Of a stretch of 64,000 bases of DNA, positions 34,823-43,573 are shown one piece after another. The notes under the pieces were generated by a model. It was not told the DNA's origin and did no database searches. It saw nothing but the letters and a program-made list of their open reading frames with translations. The first letter of the stretch is position 1. The number at the start of each line of letters is the position of its first letter. Made by a program: the position numbers and the translations under genes. This DNA comes from Magnetospira sp. QH-2 (GTDB taxonomy: Bacteria > Pseudomonadota > Alphaproteobacteria > Rhodospirillales > Magnetospiraceae), in contig NZ_FO538765.1 in NCBI RefSeq assembly GCF_000968135.1, forward strand, positions 2,802,001 to 2,866,000, read 5' to 3'.

Positions 34823-35953
34823 ATGAACGAGAGTAACATCGGGGGACTACCGTCCCAGCAAGTGCCGCAAAAGGGCGATGCCCGCGCGGCCCATCAACAG
34901 CCCGCCGAACGACCGGAATTGGAGCGTCTGCAACAACAGCATGCGGCTGAGCAGAGCAAGCCGGTTTCCAGCGAGCAACAGAATCGATCTGGCAACTCCA
35001 CCCAAGACGGCGGGTCCGGCGTGGTGGTCGATCTCAAGACCATTCCCCGTGCTGCGCTGCCGACGGTCACGGGTGTTTCGCCCGCCCGCGCGCTTTCTTA
35101 TGCCGTGGCTGCCCTGAAGGTGGAGCTGTCCACCCTCTTTGTGGTTCTGGGCCAAACCGGCGACACATCTGCCGGAATTGCCGAAAAGGTGGGGGCGACC
35201 ATTGAGCATGACCTGAGCCTGAACACCGGCGGTGCTTCCGGCGTCGCTCAATCGGTGGGACAGGCTTTGGAAAAATTCAGCCTGCCCCCCATTCCCACCA
35301 CCAGCGGCGCCAGCGTGGCGGCCCTGAGTTCCGTGGATATTTCCATTTCCGTTCAGGATCTTCAGGTCAGTCTTGGCGTGGGTGGCGGAATCGATGTCAG
35401 CTATGCCAGCATCGACGTGGTTACAGAGACCACGGCTGGGCTGGCCCTGGTCGGCGGCGGCGTTCCCAATTTCGCCCAGGATCTGACCGGCAGCGAAGTG
35501 GATCTGCCCGGACTGCAATCCGGAATCGTGTTTGGGCAAGGTACGGAAGACCTACGAGGTCATTCAGCCCGTCTGGGAGCGCGCCCGGAAGTGGAACTGG
35601 AGCTACCCTCCGCGACTCGGTCCAAAGAACCGCCCCGTGTGGCGACCTATGGACCGCAAGCCATTCGCCCCGATGCTCCCCCACAGGAGCAACAGGCCGG
35701 ATTGGACTCCTTACGTCGCCGGGTTGATCAGGCGGTATCCTCTTTGATGCTTGTCAAGGGCGGGTCCCTGCGCGAAGGCGAAGGCGAAAAGAGTCTGACC
35801 TTGGCCAGCCTGGATGTTATTCGCCCGCTGTTTTCGCGGCGGGAAGGACAGGTTCAGTTGGCGTCGGGATTGGTTGAATTCGCTCAAGCGGCGGAACGAG
35901 CCACTCTGGACAAGAATCAGATCGGCACGACCGGTTTCGATTCCAAAGCTTAA
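34823..35953 (+). CDS. Hypothetical protein, low-complexity N terminus
   Basis: A 376-residue protein starting MNESNIGGLPSQQVPQKG, with an excellent AGAAGGAGG ribosome site upstream; this excludes a longer frame from 34,694. Residues 1-80 are Gln/Arg/Ser-rich and probably disordered. The middle part alternates hydrophobic and small residues (LSSVDISISVQDLQVSLGVGGGIDVSY). No signal peptide and no domain I recognise. It lies alone between divergent secA and the parvulin gene. Confidence 0.65.
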   Translation: MNESNIGGLPSQQVPQKGDARAAHQQPAERPELERLQQQHAAEQSKPVSSEQQNRSGNSTQDGGSGVVVDLKTIPRAALPTVTGVSPARALSYAVAALKVELSTLFVVLGQTGDTSAGIAEKVGATIEHDLSLNTGGASGVAQSVGQALEKFSLPPIPTTSGASVAALSSVDISISVQDLQVSLGVGGGIDVSYASIDVVTETTAGLALVGGGVPNFAQDLTGSEVDLPGLQSGIVFGQGTEDLRGHSARLGARPEVELELPSATRSKEPPRVATYGPQAIRPDAPPQEQQAGLDSLRRRVDQAVSSLMLVKGGSLREGEGEKSLTLASLDVIRPLFSRREGQVQLASGLVEFAQAAERATLDKNQIGTTGFDSKA

Positions 35954-36192
35954 GACATGGGTATCCCGGACCGGCCTATCCGGTCCGGTAACAGATCTCA
36001 GTATTGGTGAATCAGGATCCAGGCACCGTGGGCAATCGGCGCCGGGCCTGTTTGCCTGCCCGTGTTTTTCCCGTTGAAGTTCGCAGATAACCAGTCGCAG
36101 CCTCTTGCCGCCTGAGCGCCAATATGCTTCAGTCGCCGCCGGATGGTCGATACTCCATCCGACCCGAAGCTTTAAACCCAAGGATCTTATCC

Positions 36193-37044
36193 ATGCTTGC
36201 ACGCTTTGCCCGATCCGCCGCCGTTTGCCTTGTCGCGGCGACTGCCTTCCATTCCGCCGCCTTGGCCGCTGATCCGACGCCAGAGACGGTAGTGGCGCGT
36301 GTCAACGGTGAAGCCGTGAAGTTCTCCGACATTTTGGTCGCGCGGGAACAATTGCCCGCCAAGTACCGCCAGGTCCCCATCGACCAGGTTTTCGAGATGC
36401 TCCAGGCTGCCTTGATTAACAATAAACTGCTGACTGTCGAGGCTCGCTTGCAAGGTCTACAAGACCTGCCAGCGATCAAGGAACGGGTTCAGCGGGTCGA
36501 AGATCAATTGATTGCCCGCCAGTTGCTTTTGGAGCATGTGAACTCGCAGATCACCGATGCGCTGATGCAGGAGTCCTATCAAAAAGTGGTGGCGCAGAAT
36601 TCCGGGATCGAGGAACTCCATACCCGTCATATTCTGGTCAATGATGAAGCCTTGGCCGCGGACTTGATTGCTCAACTCAACAAGGGCGCGGACTTTGCCG
36701 ATTTGGCGGTCAACAATTCAACAGGCCCGACCGGTCCCAAGGGGGGCGATCTGGGCTGGACCCGTCTGGGCTCACTGGTCCCCGAGTTCGAAGCGGCGGC
36801 CCTGACCTTGCAGAAAGGCAGCCATACCCCTGCTCCGGTCAAGACTCAATTCGGTTGGCATGTGATCAAGATGGAAGACCGTCGACTGGCTCCCGTACCG
36901 ACCTATGAAGAAGCCGAGCCGGCCATTCGCGCCAAGCTTTCCAACGATATCGCCGTGGAACTCACCAAGGAGCTAATGACCCGGTCGCATGTTGAGCGGT
37001 TCAATCTGGATGGCACGCCCATGGCGGCCCCGGCGGCCCAATAG
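36193..37044 (+). CDS. Periplasmic parvulin-type peptidyl-prolyl isomerase
   Basis: A 283-residue protein with a signal peptide (MLARFARSAAVCLVAATAFHSAALAA). An N-terminal SurA-like helical region (VNGEAVKFSDILVAREQLP) is followed by a rotamase domain: HTRHILVNDEALAADLIAQL, GPTGPKGGDLGW and PVKTQFGWHVIKMEDRR. It probably assists folding of exported proteins. Its position between secA and argJ is common in Rhodospirillales. Confidence 0.88.
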   Translation: MLARFARSAAVCLVAATAFHSAALAADPTPETVVARVNGEAVKFSDILVAREQLPAKYRQVPIDQVFEMLQAALINNKLLTVEARLQGLQDLPAIKERVQRVEDQLIARQLLLEHVNSQITDALMQESYQKVVAQNSGIEELHTRHILVNDEALAADLIAQLNKGADFADLAVNNSTGPTGPKGGDLGWTRLGSLVPEFEAAALTLQKGSHTPAPVKTQFGWHVIKMEDRRLAPVPTYEEAEPAIRAKLSNDIAVELTKELMTRSHVERFNLDGTPMAAPAAQ

Positions 37045-37055
37045 ACGGCCCCGCC

Positions 37056-38291
37056 ATGACCGAGGTTTCGCCTTTGGCTCCGGACGCCTTTCCCGATCTC
37101 CCTTCGATCGAGGGGGCTCGGCTGGCCGCTCATGCGGCGGGAATTCGCTACAAGAACCGTAGCGATCTGATGTTGATGCATTTCCCCGACGGGGCGACAG
37201 CGGCAGGAGTCTTTACCCGCTCCAAAACCGCCGCCGAGCCAATTCATTGGTGTCGGCGGGCCCTAAAGAAGAGTGGCGGAAGGGCCATGGCCCTGTTGGT
37301 CAACGCGGGGAACGCCAATGCCTTTACCGGCGAGGCCGGTGTACGGTCCGTGGAGCGCACCGCAGCCCGATGTTCCGCCGTGCTCGGGTGCCCGGAAAGG
37401 ACGATTTATCTGGCGTCTACCGGGACCATTGGCGAGGATCTTCCCGACGAGCGGATTACCGACGCCATGGAAACCATTGCCGCAGGGTTATCCCCGGACC
37501 GCTGGGAGGATGCCGCCCGCGCTTTTATGACCACCGATACCTTTCCCAAGGGTGCGACCCGAACGACCCAGATCGGGCATACAAGAGTCACCTTGAACGG
37601 TATCGCCAAGGGCTCGGGCATGATTGCGCCTGATATGGCGACCATGCTGTCCTATGTGGTCACCGATGCGGACCTGCCCGCCGACGTGCTTCAGTCTTTG
37701 CTGAACGAGGGGGTTACGGGAAGCTTCAACAGCATCACCGTGGATTCCGATACCTCTACCTCCGATACCCTGATGCTCTTTGCCACCGGCAAGGCAGGCA
37801 ACCCGGTACCAGGCCGGTCCACCGATCCGCTGCTCAAGGATTTCAAAAACGCCCTAAACGACTTGCTGCGCGATCTTGCTCATCAGGTGGTCAAGGACGG
37901 CGAAGGCGCCACGAAGTTCATCGAAGTCCGGGTCGCCGGGGCCGAGGACGACGGCGCCGCCAAGCGCATTGCCCTCTCCATCGCCAACTCCCCGTTGGTC
38001 AAGACCGCCATTGCCGGGGAAGACGCCAATTGGGGCCGCATTGTCATGGCCGTGGGCAAGGCAGGCGAAGCTGCCGATCGGGACAAATTGGTCATATCCA
38101 TCGGTGGCGTGCCGGTGGCGACCAAGGGCCGTGCCGTGCCCGACTACGATGAAGGCCCGGTCGCGGCCCATATGAAGGGTCAGGAAATCCTTGTCGACGT
38201 CCATGTGGGCATTGCCGAAGGCCAGGCCACCGTCTGGACCTGCGATCTGACCCATGGTTATATCTCCATCAACGCCGATTACCGGACCTGA
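37056..38291 (+). CDS. argJ: Bifunctional ornithine acetyltransferase/N-acetylglutamate synthase
   Basis: ArgJ recycles the acetyl group in arginine synthesis, 411 residues. The precursor self-cleaves before a conserved Thr, here Thr196 in GMIAPDMATMLSYVVTD, giving alpha and beta chains. Other family blocks include NAGNANAFTGEAG, TGTIGEDLP and VVKDGEGATKFIEVRVAGA. It starts 11 bases after the parvulin gene and is followed eight bases later by mutT. Confidence 0.97.
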   Translation: MTEVSPLAPDAFPDLPSIEGARLAAHAAGIRYKNRSDLMLMHFPDGATAAGVFTRSKTAAEPIHWCRRALKKSGGRAMALLVNAGNANAFTGEAGVRSVERTAARCSAVLGCPERTIYLASTGTIGEDLPDERITDAMETIAAGLSPDRWEDAARAFMTTDTFPKGATRTTQIGHTRVTLNGIAKGSGMIAPDMATMLSYVVTDADLPADVLQSLLNEGVTGSFNSITVDSDTSTSDTLMLFATGKAGNPVPGRSTDPLLKDFKNALNDLLRDLAHQVVKDGEGATKFIEVRVAGAEDDGAAKRIALSIANSPLVKTAIAGEDANWGRIVMAVGKAGEAADRDKLVISIGGVPVATKGRAVPDYDEGPVAAHMKGQEILVDVHVGIAEGQATVWTCDLTHGYISINADYRT

Positions 38292-38299
38292 GGGTCTTT

Positions 38300-38752
38300 A
38301 TGACCACCCCCACCCCCGACGGCTGCTATGCCGCCCAACCGCCCCATCGAGCGCTGCCGATCTTGCTGGTCAGTGCTGTTGCGTTGCTGGATGCGGATAG
38401 TCGAGTGCTGCTGGCGCAACGGCCCGAGGGCAAGGCCATGGCCGGACTTTGGGAGTTTCCCGGTGGCAAGGTACATGAGAATGAAAGCCCCGAGACCGCC
38501 CTGGTGCGGGAGCTGCAAGAAGAGTTGGGTATTGACGTGACCGAGAGCTGTCTGGCGCCGCTGACTTTCGCTTCTCACCAGTACGACGATTTCCACCTGA
38601 TGATGCCGCTTTATGTGTGCCGTACCTGGAAGGGCATGGTAACGCCCCTGGAGGGGCAGGCGTTGAAATGGGTGCGCCCGGCGAAGCTGGCCGAATTCCC
38701 CATGCCGCCCGCCGACTTGCCGCTGATTCCCTTGTTGCGGGACTGGCTCTAG
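38300..38752 (+). CDS. mutT: 8-oxo-dGTP pyrophosphatase MutT-like Nudix hydrolase
   Basis: A 150-residue Nudix protein. The Nudix box is complete: GGKVHENESPETALVRELQEELGI fits GX5EX7REUXEEXGU. The stretch LLAQRPEGKAMAGLWEFPGGK is typical of MutT, which removes oxidised dGTP. It lies directly downstream of argJ, the usual alphaproteobacterial pairing. Confidence 0.9.
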   Translation: MTTPTPDGCYAAQPPHRALPILLVSAVALLDADSRVLLAQRPEGKAMAGLWEFPGGKVHENESPETALVRELQEELGIDVTESCLAPLTFASHQYDDFHLMMPLYVCRTWKGMVTPLEGQALKWVRPAKLAEFPMPPADLPLIPLLRDWL

Positions 38753-38799
38753 ACCATTAGGTTGACCGGCAAATCTCACCGCATGCCGAAGAGGCTGTC

Positions 38800-40206
38800 T
38801 TGAAATATATCTCCACCCGCGGGCAGGCACCGGACCTGCCGTTCGATGACGTGCTGCTGACCGGCCTGGCCCGTGACGGCGGCCTCTACGTGCCCGATCA
38901 ATGGCCGACCTTTAGCGACGATGACTGGCGTGCCATGCGCGGCCTGCCCTATTGGGAAATCGCCGTGCGGGTGATGCAGCCCTATGTGGCCGGGACCATC
39001 CCCGAAGCCGACTTTGCCGACATGGTGCGCGATGCCTATGCCGGGTTCGGCCATCGCGCCGTGGCCCCCATGAAGCAGATGGGCGACAACCTGTGGCTCA
39101 TGGAACTGTTCCATGGCCCCACCCTGGCCTTCAAGGACATGGCCATGCAGATCCTCGGGCGGCTGTTCGACTATGTGCTGACCCAGCGCGGCGAGACGGT
39201 AACCATCGTCGGCGCCACCTCCGGCGATACGGGCTCAGCGGCCATCGAGGCCTGCCGCGACCGGGAAGCCATTGAGTGCTTCATCCTCTATCCCCATGGC
39301 CGGGTTTCCGACGTACAGCGTCGCCAGATGACCACCGTGCCATCGGACAACGTCCATTGCATTGCCCTGGAAGGCACCTTCGATGATTGCCAGGACGCGG
39401 TGAAGGCCATGTTCAATGACATCGCCTTCCGCGACGCCAAGCGCCTGTCGGCGGTCAATTCCATCAACTGGGCCCGCATCATGCCGCAGATCGCCTATTA
39501 CGTGGCGGCGGCGGTCAATCTGGGAGCGCCGGAGCGCAAGGTGTCCTTTGCCGTGCCCACGGGCAACTTCGGCAATATCTTCGCGGCTTACGCGGCGGGC
39601 AAGATGGGCCTGCCCATCGAGCAGTACATCATCGGGTCCAATTCCAACGATATCCTGACCCGGACCCTTGAGACCGGCACCATGAGCATGGTCCCCGTGG
39701 TGCCGACCACCAGCCCGAGCATGGATATCCAAATCTCATCCAACTTCGAGCGGCTGCTGTTCGACCTCTATGGCCGCGACGGAGCGAGCCTGACCGAGGC
39801 CATGACCGCCTTCCGCGCCGAGGGCAGCCTGACCTTCGGCAGCAATCAGTGGGAGCCGATGAAAGCCCAGTTCACCGGCTTCCGCATGGACGATATCCAG
39901 TCCAAGCAGGCCACCAATCAGATCCATCAGCAGACCGGCGAACTGCTCGACCCCCATTCGATCATCGGCCTGAAGGCGGCCGAGGCCTGCCGCGCCAATC
40001 CGTCAGTGCCGGTAGTGGCCATGGCTACGGCCCATCCGGCCAAGTTCCCCGCCGCCGTGGAAGAGGCCACGGGCGTGCATCCGGCCCTGCCGCCCCGCAT
40101 GAGCGACCTGTTCGAGCGTCCGGAACGCTTCACCGTGCAGGCCAACGATCTGGCGGGTCTGCAAAGCCATATCAGCGACGTTCTGACCATGCGGGGCCCG
40201 TCTTGA
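38800..40206 (+). CDS. thrC: Threonine synthase
   Basis: PLP enzyme converting O-phosphohomoserine to threonine, 468 residues. It starts at a TTG (38,800) with GAAGAGG upstream. The PLP lysine is Lys112 in GPTLAFKDMAMQ, and the phosphate-binding segment is GATSGDTGSAAIEA. It belongs to the longer, gram-negative/yeast-type class. The stop overlaps the M16 peptidase start by three bases. Confidence 0.97.
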   Translation: MKYISTRGQAPDLPFDDVLLTGLARDGGLYVPDQWPTFSDDDWRAMRGLPYWEIAVRVMQPYVAGTIPEADFADMVRDAYAGFGHRAVAPMKQMGDNLWLMELFHGPTLAFKDMAMQILGRLFDYVLTQRGETVTIVGATSGDTGSAAIEACRDREAIECFILYPHGRVSDVQRRQMTTVPSDNVHCIALEGTFDDCQDAVKAMFNDIAFRDAKRLSAVNSINWARIMPQIAYYVAAAVNLGAPERKVSFAVPTGNFGNIFAAYAAGKMGLPIEQYIIGSNSNDILTRTLETGTMSMVPVVPTTSPSMDIQISSNFERLLFDLYGRDGASLTEAMTAFRAEGSLTFGSNQWEPMKAQFTGFRMDDIQSKQATNQIHQQTGELLDPHSIIGLKAAEACRANPSVPVVAMATAHPAKFPAAVEEATGVHPALPPRMSDLFERPERFTVQANDLAGLQSHISDVLTMRGPS

Positions 40207-41462
40207 GCACGGTCAAAACCACTACCCTGCCCTCGGGCCTGCGGATTGTCAGCGATTACATGCCGTCGGTGGAGACGGTCTCCCTCGGGACCTGGGTCGA
40301 GGTGGGCACCCGCCACGAAATCCCGGCGCGCAACGGCATTTCCCATCTGCTTGAACATATGGCCTTCAAGGGTACACCGACCCGAGATGCCCGCGCCATC
40401 GCCGAGGAAATCGAAGCCGTGGGCGGTGCCATCAACGCCTATACCTCTCGCGAGCACACCGCCTATTACGCCAAGGTGCTCAAGGAAGACGCCGGGCTGG
40501 CCATGGAGATCCTCGCCGACATCCTGCAAAACTCCGAACTCGACGGTGAGGAACTGGAGCGGGAACGCGCGGTGGTATTGCAGGAAATCCATCAAGCCCA
40601 CGACACCCCCGACGATATCGTCTTTGACTACCTACAGGAAACCGCCTACCCGGATCAGCCCCTGGGACGCCCGGTGCTGGGCACCGCCGACCGGATCAGC
40701 GCCTTGGAGCGTCAAGACCTCATGGATCACATGAGTGACCACTATGGGGCTTCGAGCCTGGTGGTCGCGGCGGCGGGCAAGATCAAGCACGAGGATCTGG
40801 AGGATCTGGCCGAGGAAGCCTTTGCCGGATTGGCGGGCCATGCCACCGCCAAACCTCAGCTGGCGGCCTATCAAGGCGGCGAGCACCGGGCCGAACGCGA
40901 TCTGGAACAGGTCAACATGGTGCTGGCCTTCGACGGCACACCCTATGACCATAAGGACTATTACGCCACCAGCGTGCTCTCGGGGTTGCTTGGCGGTGGC
41001 ATGTCCTCCCGGCTGTTCCAGGAAATCCGAGAAAAGCATGGGCTGGTCTATTCCATCTACAGTTTCTCGTCGAGCTATGCTGATGGCGGCCTGTTCGGCA
41101 TTTATGCGGGCACCGGCGAAGAAGAGGTGGCGCAAGTGGTACCGCTGATCTGTGATCAGATCAAAGGCGTCTGTAACAACTTGACCGACAAAGAGGTCGC
41201 GCGCTCCAAGGCCCAGATCAAGGCGGCCATCCTCATGTCCCTGGAAAGCAGCGGCACGCGCTGCGAACAATTGGCCCGGCAGATGATGATCTTCGGTCGT
41301 CCTTTGCCCATCCCCGAGATCGTTGAACGACTCGACGCGGTGGATACCGCCACCGTCCGCCGCACCGCCCAGCGCATCTTCGCCAGCACGCCAACCCTTG
41401 CCGCCGTGGGGCCGCTGGGGCAGTTGGAGGGGTTGGAAGGCATCGGGGCCCGGCTGGGATAG
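40203..41462 (+). CDS. M16 family zinc peptidase (processing-peptidase-like)
   Basis: A 419-residue protein starting at TTG within a TTGA overlap with the thrC stop. The inverted zinc motif HxxEH is at residues 48-52 (HLLEHMAFKGT), with further family blocks YTSREHTAYYAKVLKEDAG and LLGGGMSSRLFQEIREKHGLVYSIYSF. It is the single-domain form, close to mitochondrial processing peptidase beta, as is usual next to thrC in alphaproteobacteria. Confidence 0.93.
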   Translation: MSTVKTTTLPSGLRIVSDYMPSVETVSLGTWVEVGTRHEIPARNGISHLLEHMAFKGTPTRDARAIAEEIEAVGGAINAYTSREHTAYYAKVLKEDAGLAMEILADILQNSELDGEELERERAVVLQEIHQAHDTPDDIVFDYLQETAYPDQPLGRPVLGTADRISALERQDLMDHMSDHYGASSLVVAAAGKIKHEDLEDLAEEAFAGLAGHATAKPQLAAYQGGEHRAERDLEQVNMVLAFDGTPYDHKDYYATSVLSGLLGGGMSSRLFQEIREKHGLVYSIYSFSSSYADGGLFGIYAGTGEEEVAQVVPLICDQIKGVCNNLTDKEVARSKAQIKAAILMSLESSGTRCEQLARQMMIFGRPLPIPEIVERLDAVDTATVRRTAQRIFASTPTLAAVGPLGQLEGLEGIGARLG

Positions 41463-41759
41463 ATCCGACTGGCCATGGTCGTCCATCAGGCCCTGCTTGA
41501 CACACGTTTTCCATTCGGCATTGTCAACGGTTCTACCGCCTGCGCCGCCGCGTTGCTGTTGGGGCTGGCGGTCTCCCCACCACCCGCGCGATGCTCCCAA
41601 TAGGCCGGCTGGCCACCCGCTCGGCCTCGGGCAAGGATGGTAGGCCTGGGGGTCGGTGGCCATGCCTGCTGGCTGAAGTGACCGCGAAGGATGTGCAGTG
41701 GAGATAATTAGTGGAGTGTCACCGCAACCCAACTTACAGGCGCCGACGAATTGGAGATA
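41463..41759. other. Intergenic region before the accessory island
   Basis: These 297 bases have no convincing gene, RNA or terminator hairpin. Base composition falls towards the Nmad2 gene, whose AT-richer coding sequence marks the start of accessory DNA. Confidence 0.4.
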
Positions 41760-42326
41760 TTAGCAATGTGACTTTCCTCGTTTCAAAAACGCTGAAATAT
41801 CACGCGGCTTTCCATGGACCCCAGGCTCCCAGTTTTTGCGAAGCCATTTTTCTAACTCTATTACATCACCCTCGGCTGCACCATTGACCCTATGCCCACG
41901 GCCATGTGGAGATAAATGCTGTAAGTTTTCGGGCAAACTATTCGGCTGATTGCCAAAATACCATGAAGCGGCAGGGTCAAAAATCAGGACAGGGCCTGAG
42001 AGATCTTTCCTCTTGTGATTTGGGGACGGGTGATATTCTGGCTGTAATCTTGTAAAAGTGTCGTCGGGCTCCTGGCGATAAACTGCGTCACTTCTCCCTC
42101 GATATTTTCTTTCATAGTTTCCGACATCTATAATTGCTTTAACCTTTCCAACATAGGAGAGAAGGCCGCGAGGATGGGGGGACGGGAAGAAGCCCGCGAC
42201 CCAATCACCAGCCATCGCCACACGGCGTATTGTTGGTTTGCAAGTTGCTAAAGTAATTAATCCGTTATCGACGCAAGGTGCCATTCCGTTGTCATAAGCC
42301 AGAATATAACGATAAATTTTAGTCAT
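41760..42326 (-). CDS. Nmad2-like putative nucleotide-modification protein
   Basis: A 188-residue protein that I recognise as resembling Nmad2 (nucleotide modification associated domain 2): YILAYDNGMAPCVDNGLITLATCKP near the start, GDWVAGFFP, and SPVLIFDPAASWYFGNQP-type sequence (here GPVLIFDPAASWYFG). This family was proposed by comparative genomics to act in synthesis or processing of modified bases; no reaction is established. Base composition is AT-richer than the flanking core genes, suggesting transfer. Its start overlaps the Nmad3-like fragment upstream by eight bases. Confidence 0.7.
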   Translation of the reverse strand: MTKIYRYILAYDNGMAPCVDNGLITLATCKPTIRRVAMAGDWVAGFFPSPHPRGLLSYVGKVKAIIDVGNYERKYRGRSDAVYRQEPDDTFTRLQPEYHPSPNHKRKDLSGPVLIFDPAASWYFGNQPNSLPENLQHLSPHGRGHRVNGAAEGDVIELEKWLRKNWEPGVHGKPRDISAFLKRGKSHC

Positions 42327-42641
42327 GATTTATGATCTCAATGATTTTCGACAACCAATGCTTTGCTGCACAATTACTTTCAATGTTTGCTACAAACTCT
42401 TGGCCTCTTGCAACAATATGCAAACGGTCTGGACCCTGCCATCTTTCTTTATTTCCATGATATGACAAACCGGTTTCAAACAACCACTCTGGTATTTTCC
42501 ACGTGCTCGTTGGCCCATCAGTTTGCGTCAGTCGTAATGAAGAGCTTGCGATCTTCGATTCATTTCCTTCCCCTATGTACAGCGTATTATTTGCGTTCCA
42601 TTCGCCAATTGTGTGCGGATGTGATCGCGAAAAGGCTGCTA
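42319..42641 (-). pseudogene. Nmad3-like gene, 3' part only, cut by IS5 insertion
   Basis: About 107 codons of a C-terminal region with LTQTDGPTSTWKIPEWL, GLSYHGNKERWQ and HIVARGQEFVANIE, which look to me like the end of an Nmad3-type protein. The 5' part is missing: the frame enters the IS5-type element at 42,642. The element supplies an in-frame ATG at 42,682-42,684 with AAGGGA before it, so a fusion of 121 residues could still be made. The assignment to Nmad3 is tentative; the truncation is certain. Confidence 0.6.
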
Positions 42642-42688
42642 GGCTCAGGACCCATAAAAGGGATTCCCAATAGTCGGTGGACATGATT

Positions 42689-42714
42689 CCCTTCCCTGGA
42701 ATTTTAGGGAGGGG
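42689..42714 (+). promoter_or_regulatory. Hairpin covering the IS5 transposase ribosome binding site
   Basis: The arms CCCTTCCCT (42,689-42,697) and AGGGAGGGG (42,706-42,714) form a nine-pair stem with one G-U pair and an eight-base loop. The right arm contains the Shine-Dalgarno sequence of orfA, whose ATG is at 42,722. Folding should reduce transposase translation. Confidence 0.55.
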
Positions 42715-42721
42715 AAAGCCG

Positions 42722-43096
42722 ATGCAGAGCCATCATTTCTGGTTGTCCGACAAACAATTCGAACGCCTTCAACCGTTGCTGCCGAACAAAACAAGAGGCG
42801 TCCCGCGCGTCGATGACCGGCGGGTGATCAGCGGCATCATCCATGTTCTTCGCCACGGCTTGATGTGGCGTGACGCGCCCGTCGCCTATGGACCGCACAA
42901 GACCCTGTACAACCGCTTCGTCCGTTGGAGCGAGGCCGGAGTGTTCGGCCGGATCTTCGCCACCCTGGCCGCCGAAAGCACGGCCACCCATACGGTGATG
43001 ATCGACGCCACCCATCTCAAGGCCCACAGGACGGCGGCGAGCCTGCTCAAAAAGGGGCTGTTCCCCGCCGTATCAGGCGCACCAAGGGCGGCCTGA
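42722..43096 (+). CDS. IS5-family transposase, orfA
   Basis: A 124-residue frame, MQSHHFWLSDKQFERLQPLLP, with the DUF4096-type N-terminal domain (GVPRVDDRRVISGIIHVLRHGLMWRDAP) and the first catalytic Asp in MIDATHLKAHRTA. It ends soon after a CAAAAAG tract at 43,049-43,055, a plausible -1 slippage site. The full transposase needs fusion to orfB. Confidence 0.88.
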   Translation: MQSHHFWLSDKQFERLQPLLPNKTRGVPRVDDRRVISGIIHVLRHGLMWRDAPVAYGPHKTLYNRFVRWSEAGVFGRIFATLAAESTATHTVMIDATHLKAHRTAASLLKKGLFPAVSGAPRAA

Positions 43097-43482
43097 ATTC
43101 GAAACTGCATGCCGCCTGCGATGCCGATGGAAAGCCCCTGATCCTGCTGCTGACCGAAGGACAAGTCAGCGACTATCGCGGCGCCGACACCATGCTCCCT
43201 GCATTCCCTGATGCCGACGACCTGATCGCCGACAGGGGATACGACAGCGACCGTTTCCGCCAGGCCCTGCTTGATCTCGGCATCGAGCCCTGCATTCCAG
43301 GTCGCTCGAACCGCGAAGAGGAAATCCTTTACGATAAAGCCCTCTACAAGCAGCGAAACTTGATCGAGCGCATGTTCGGTCGGCTCAAGGACTGGCGGCG
43401 TATCGCCACCCGCTACGACCGTTGCGCCCATACCTTCATGAGCGCAATCTGCATCGCCGCAACCGTCATCTTCTGGTTATGA
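43050..43482 (+). CDS. IS5-family transposase, orfB (read by -1 frameshift)
   Basis: The second part of the DDE transposase in the -1 frame relative to orfA: GGLNSKLHAACDADGKPLILLLTEG, the second Asp in DLIADRGYDSDRFR and the Glu in NLIERMFGRLKDWRRIATRYDR. The start given is the approximate slippage point; the open frame itself extends upstream to 42,925. Not expected to be made on its own. Confidence 0.82.
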
Positions 43483-43501
43483 GTCCTGAGCCTAGACAGT
43501 C

Positions 43502-43573
43502 AGCTGGTCTCCACACTCGGTCTTGATCAAGTATCCGGGTCAATTCCTGGACATGGAACAGAGGAGACCAGCT
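43502..43573 (+). promoter_or_regulatory. Inverted repeat that can mask the IS110 transposase ribosome binding site
   Basis: The perfect 11-bp arms AGCTGGTCTCC (43,502-43,512) and GGAGACCAGCT (43,563-43,573) are separated by 50 bases. The right arm abuts the ATG at 43,574 and contains the Shine-Dalgarno GGAGA. A transcript entering from outside would contain both arms and could fold; one starting inside the loop would not. The same pair occurs in copies 1 and 3. Confidence 0.6.

Larger units (their letters stand above)
42642..43492 (+). mobile_element. IS5-family (IS427-type) insertion sequence, copy 1
   Basis: An 851-bp element with terminal inverted repeats beginning GGCTCAGGAC at both ends and a TA duplication at 42,640-42,641 and 43,493-43,494. 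It carries overlapping orfA and orfB joined by a -1 frameshift, the IS427 arrangement. Its left flank is the Nmad3-like gene. Its right flank is the interrupted left end of IS110 copy 2. The first 164 bases are identical by eye to the second copy at 63,837. Confidence 0.92.

Noticed and set aside
39849-40202. Upstream in-frame extension of the M16 peptidase through thrC
   Set aside because: It is out-of-frame thrC sequence; the TTG at 40,203 overlapping the thrC stop begins the conserved peptidase sequence.
40632-41732. A 366-codon antisense frame over the M16 peptidase
   Set aside because: Shadow of the real gene, which has the HxxEH motif and is coupled to thrC.
42631-42641. AAAGGCTGCTA next to IS5 resembling a MITE end (AACAGGCTGCT)
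   Set aside because: It lies inside the Nmad3-like reading frame and lacks the rest of the MITE; probably chance similarity.
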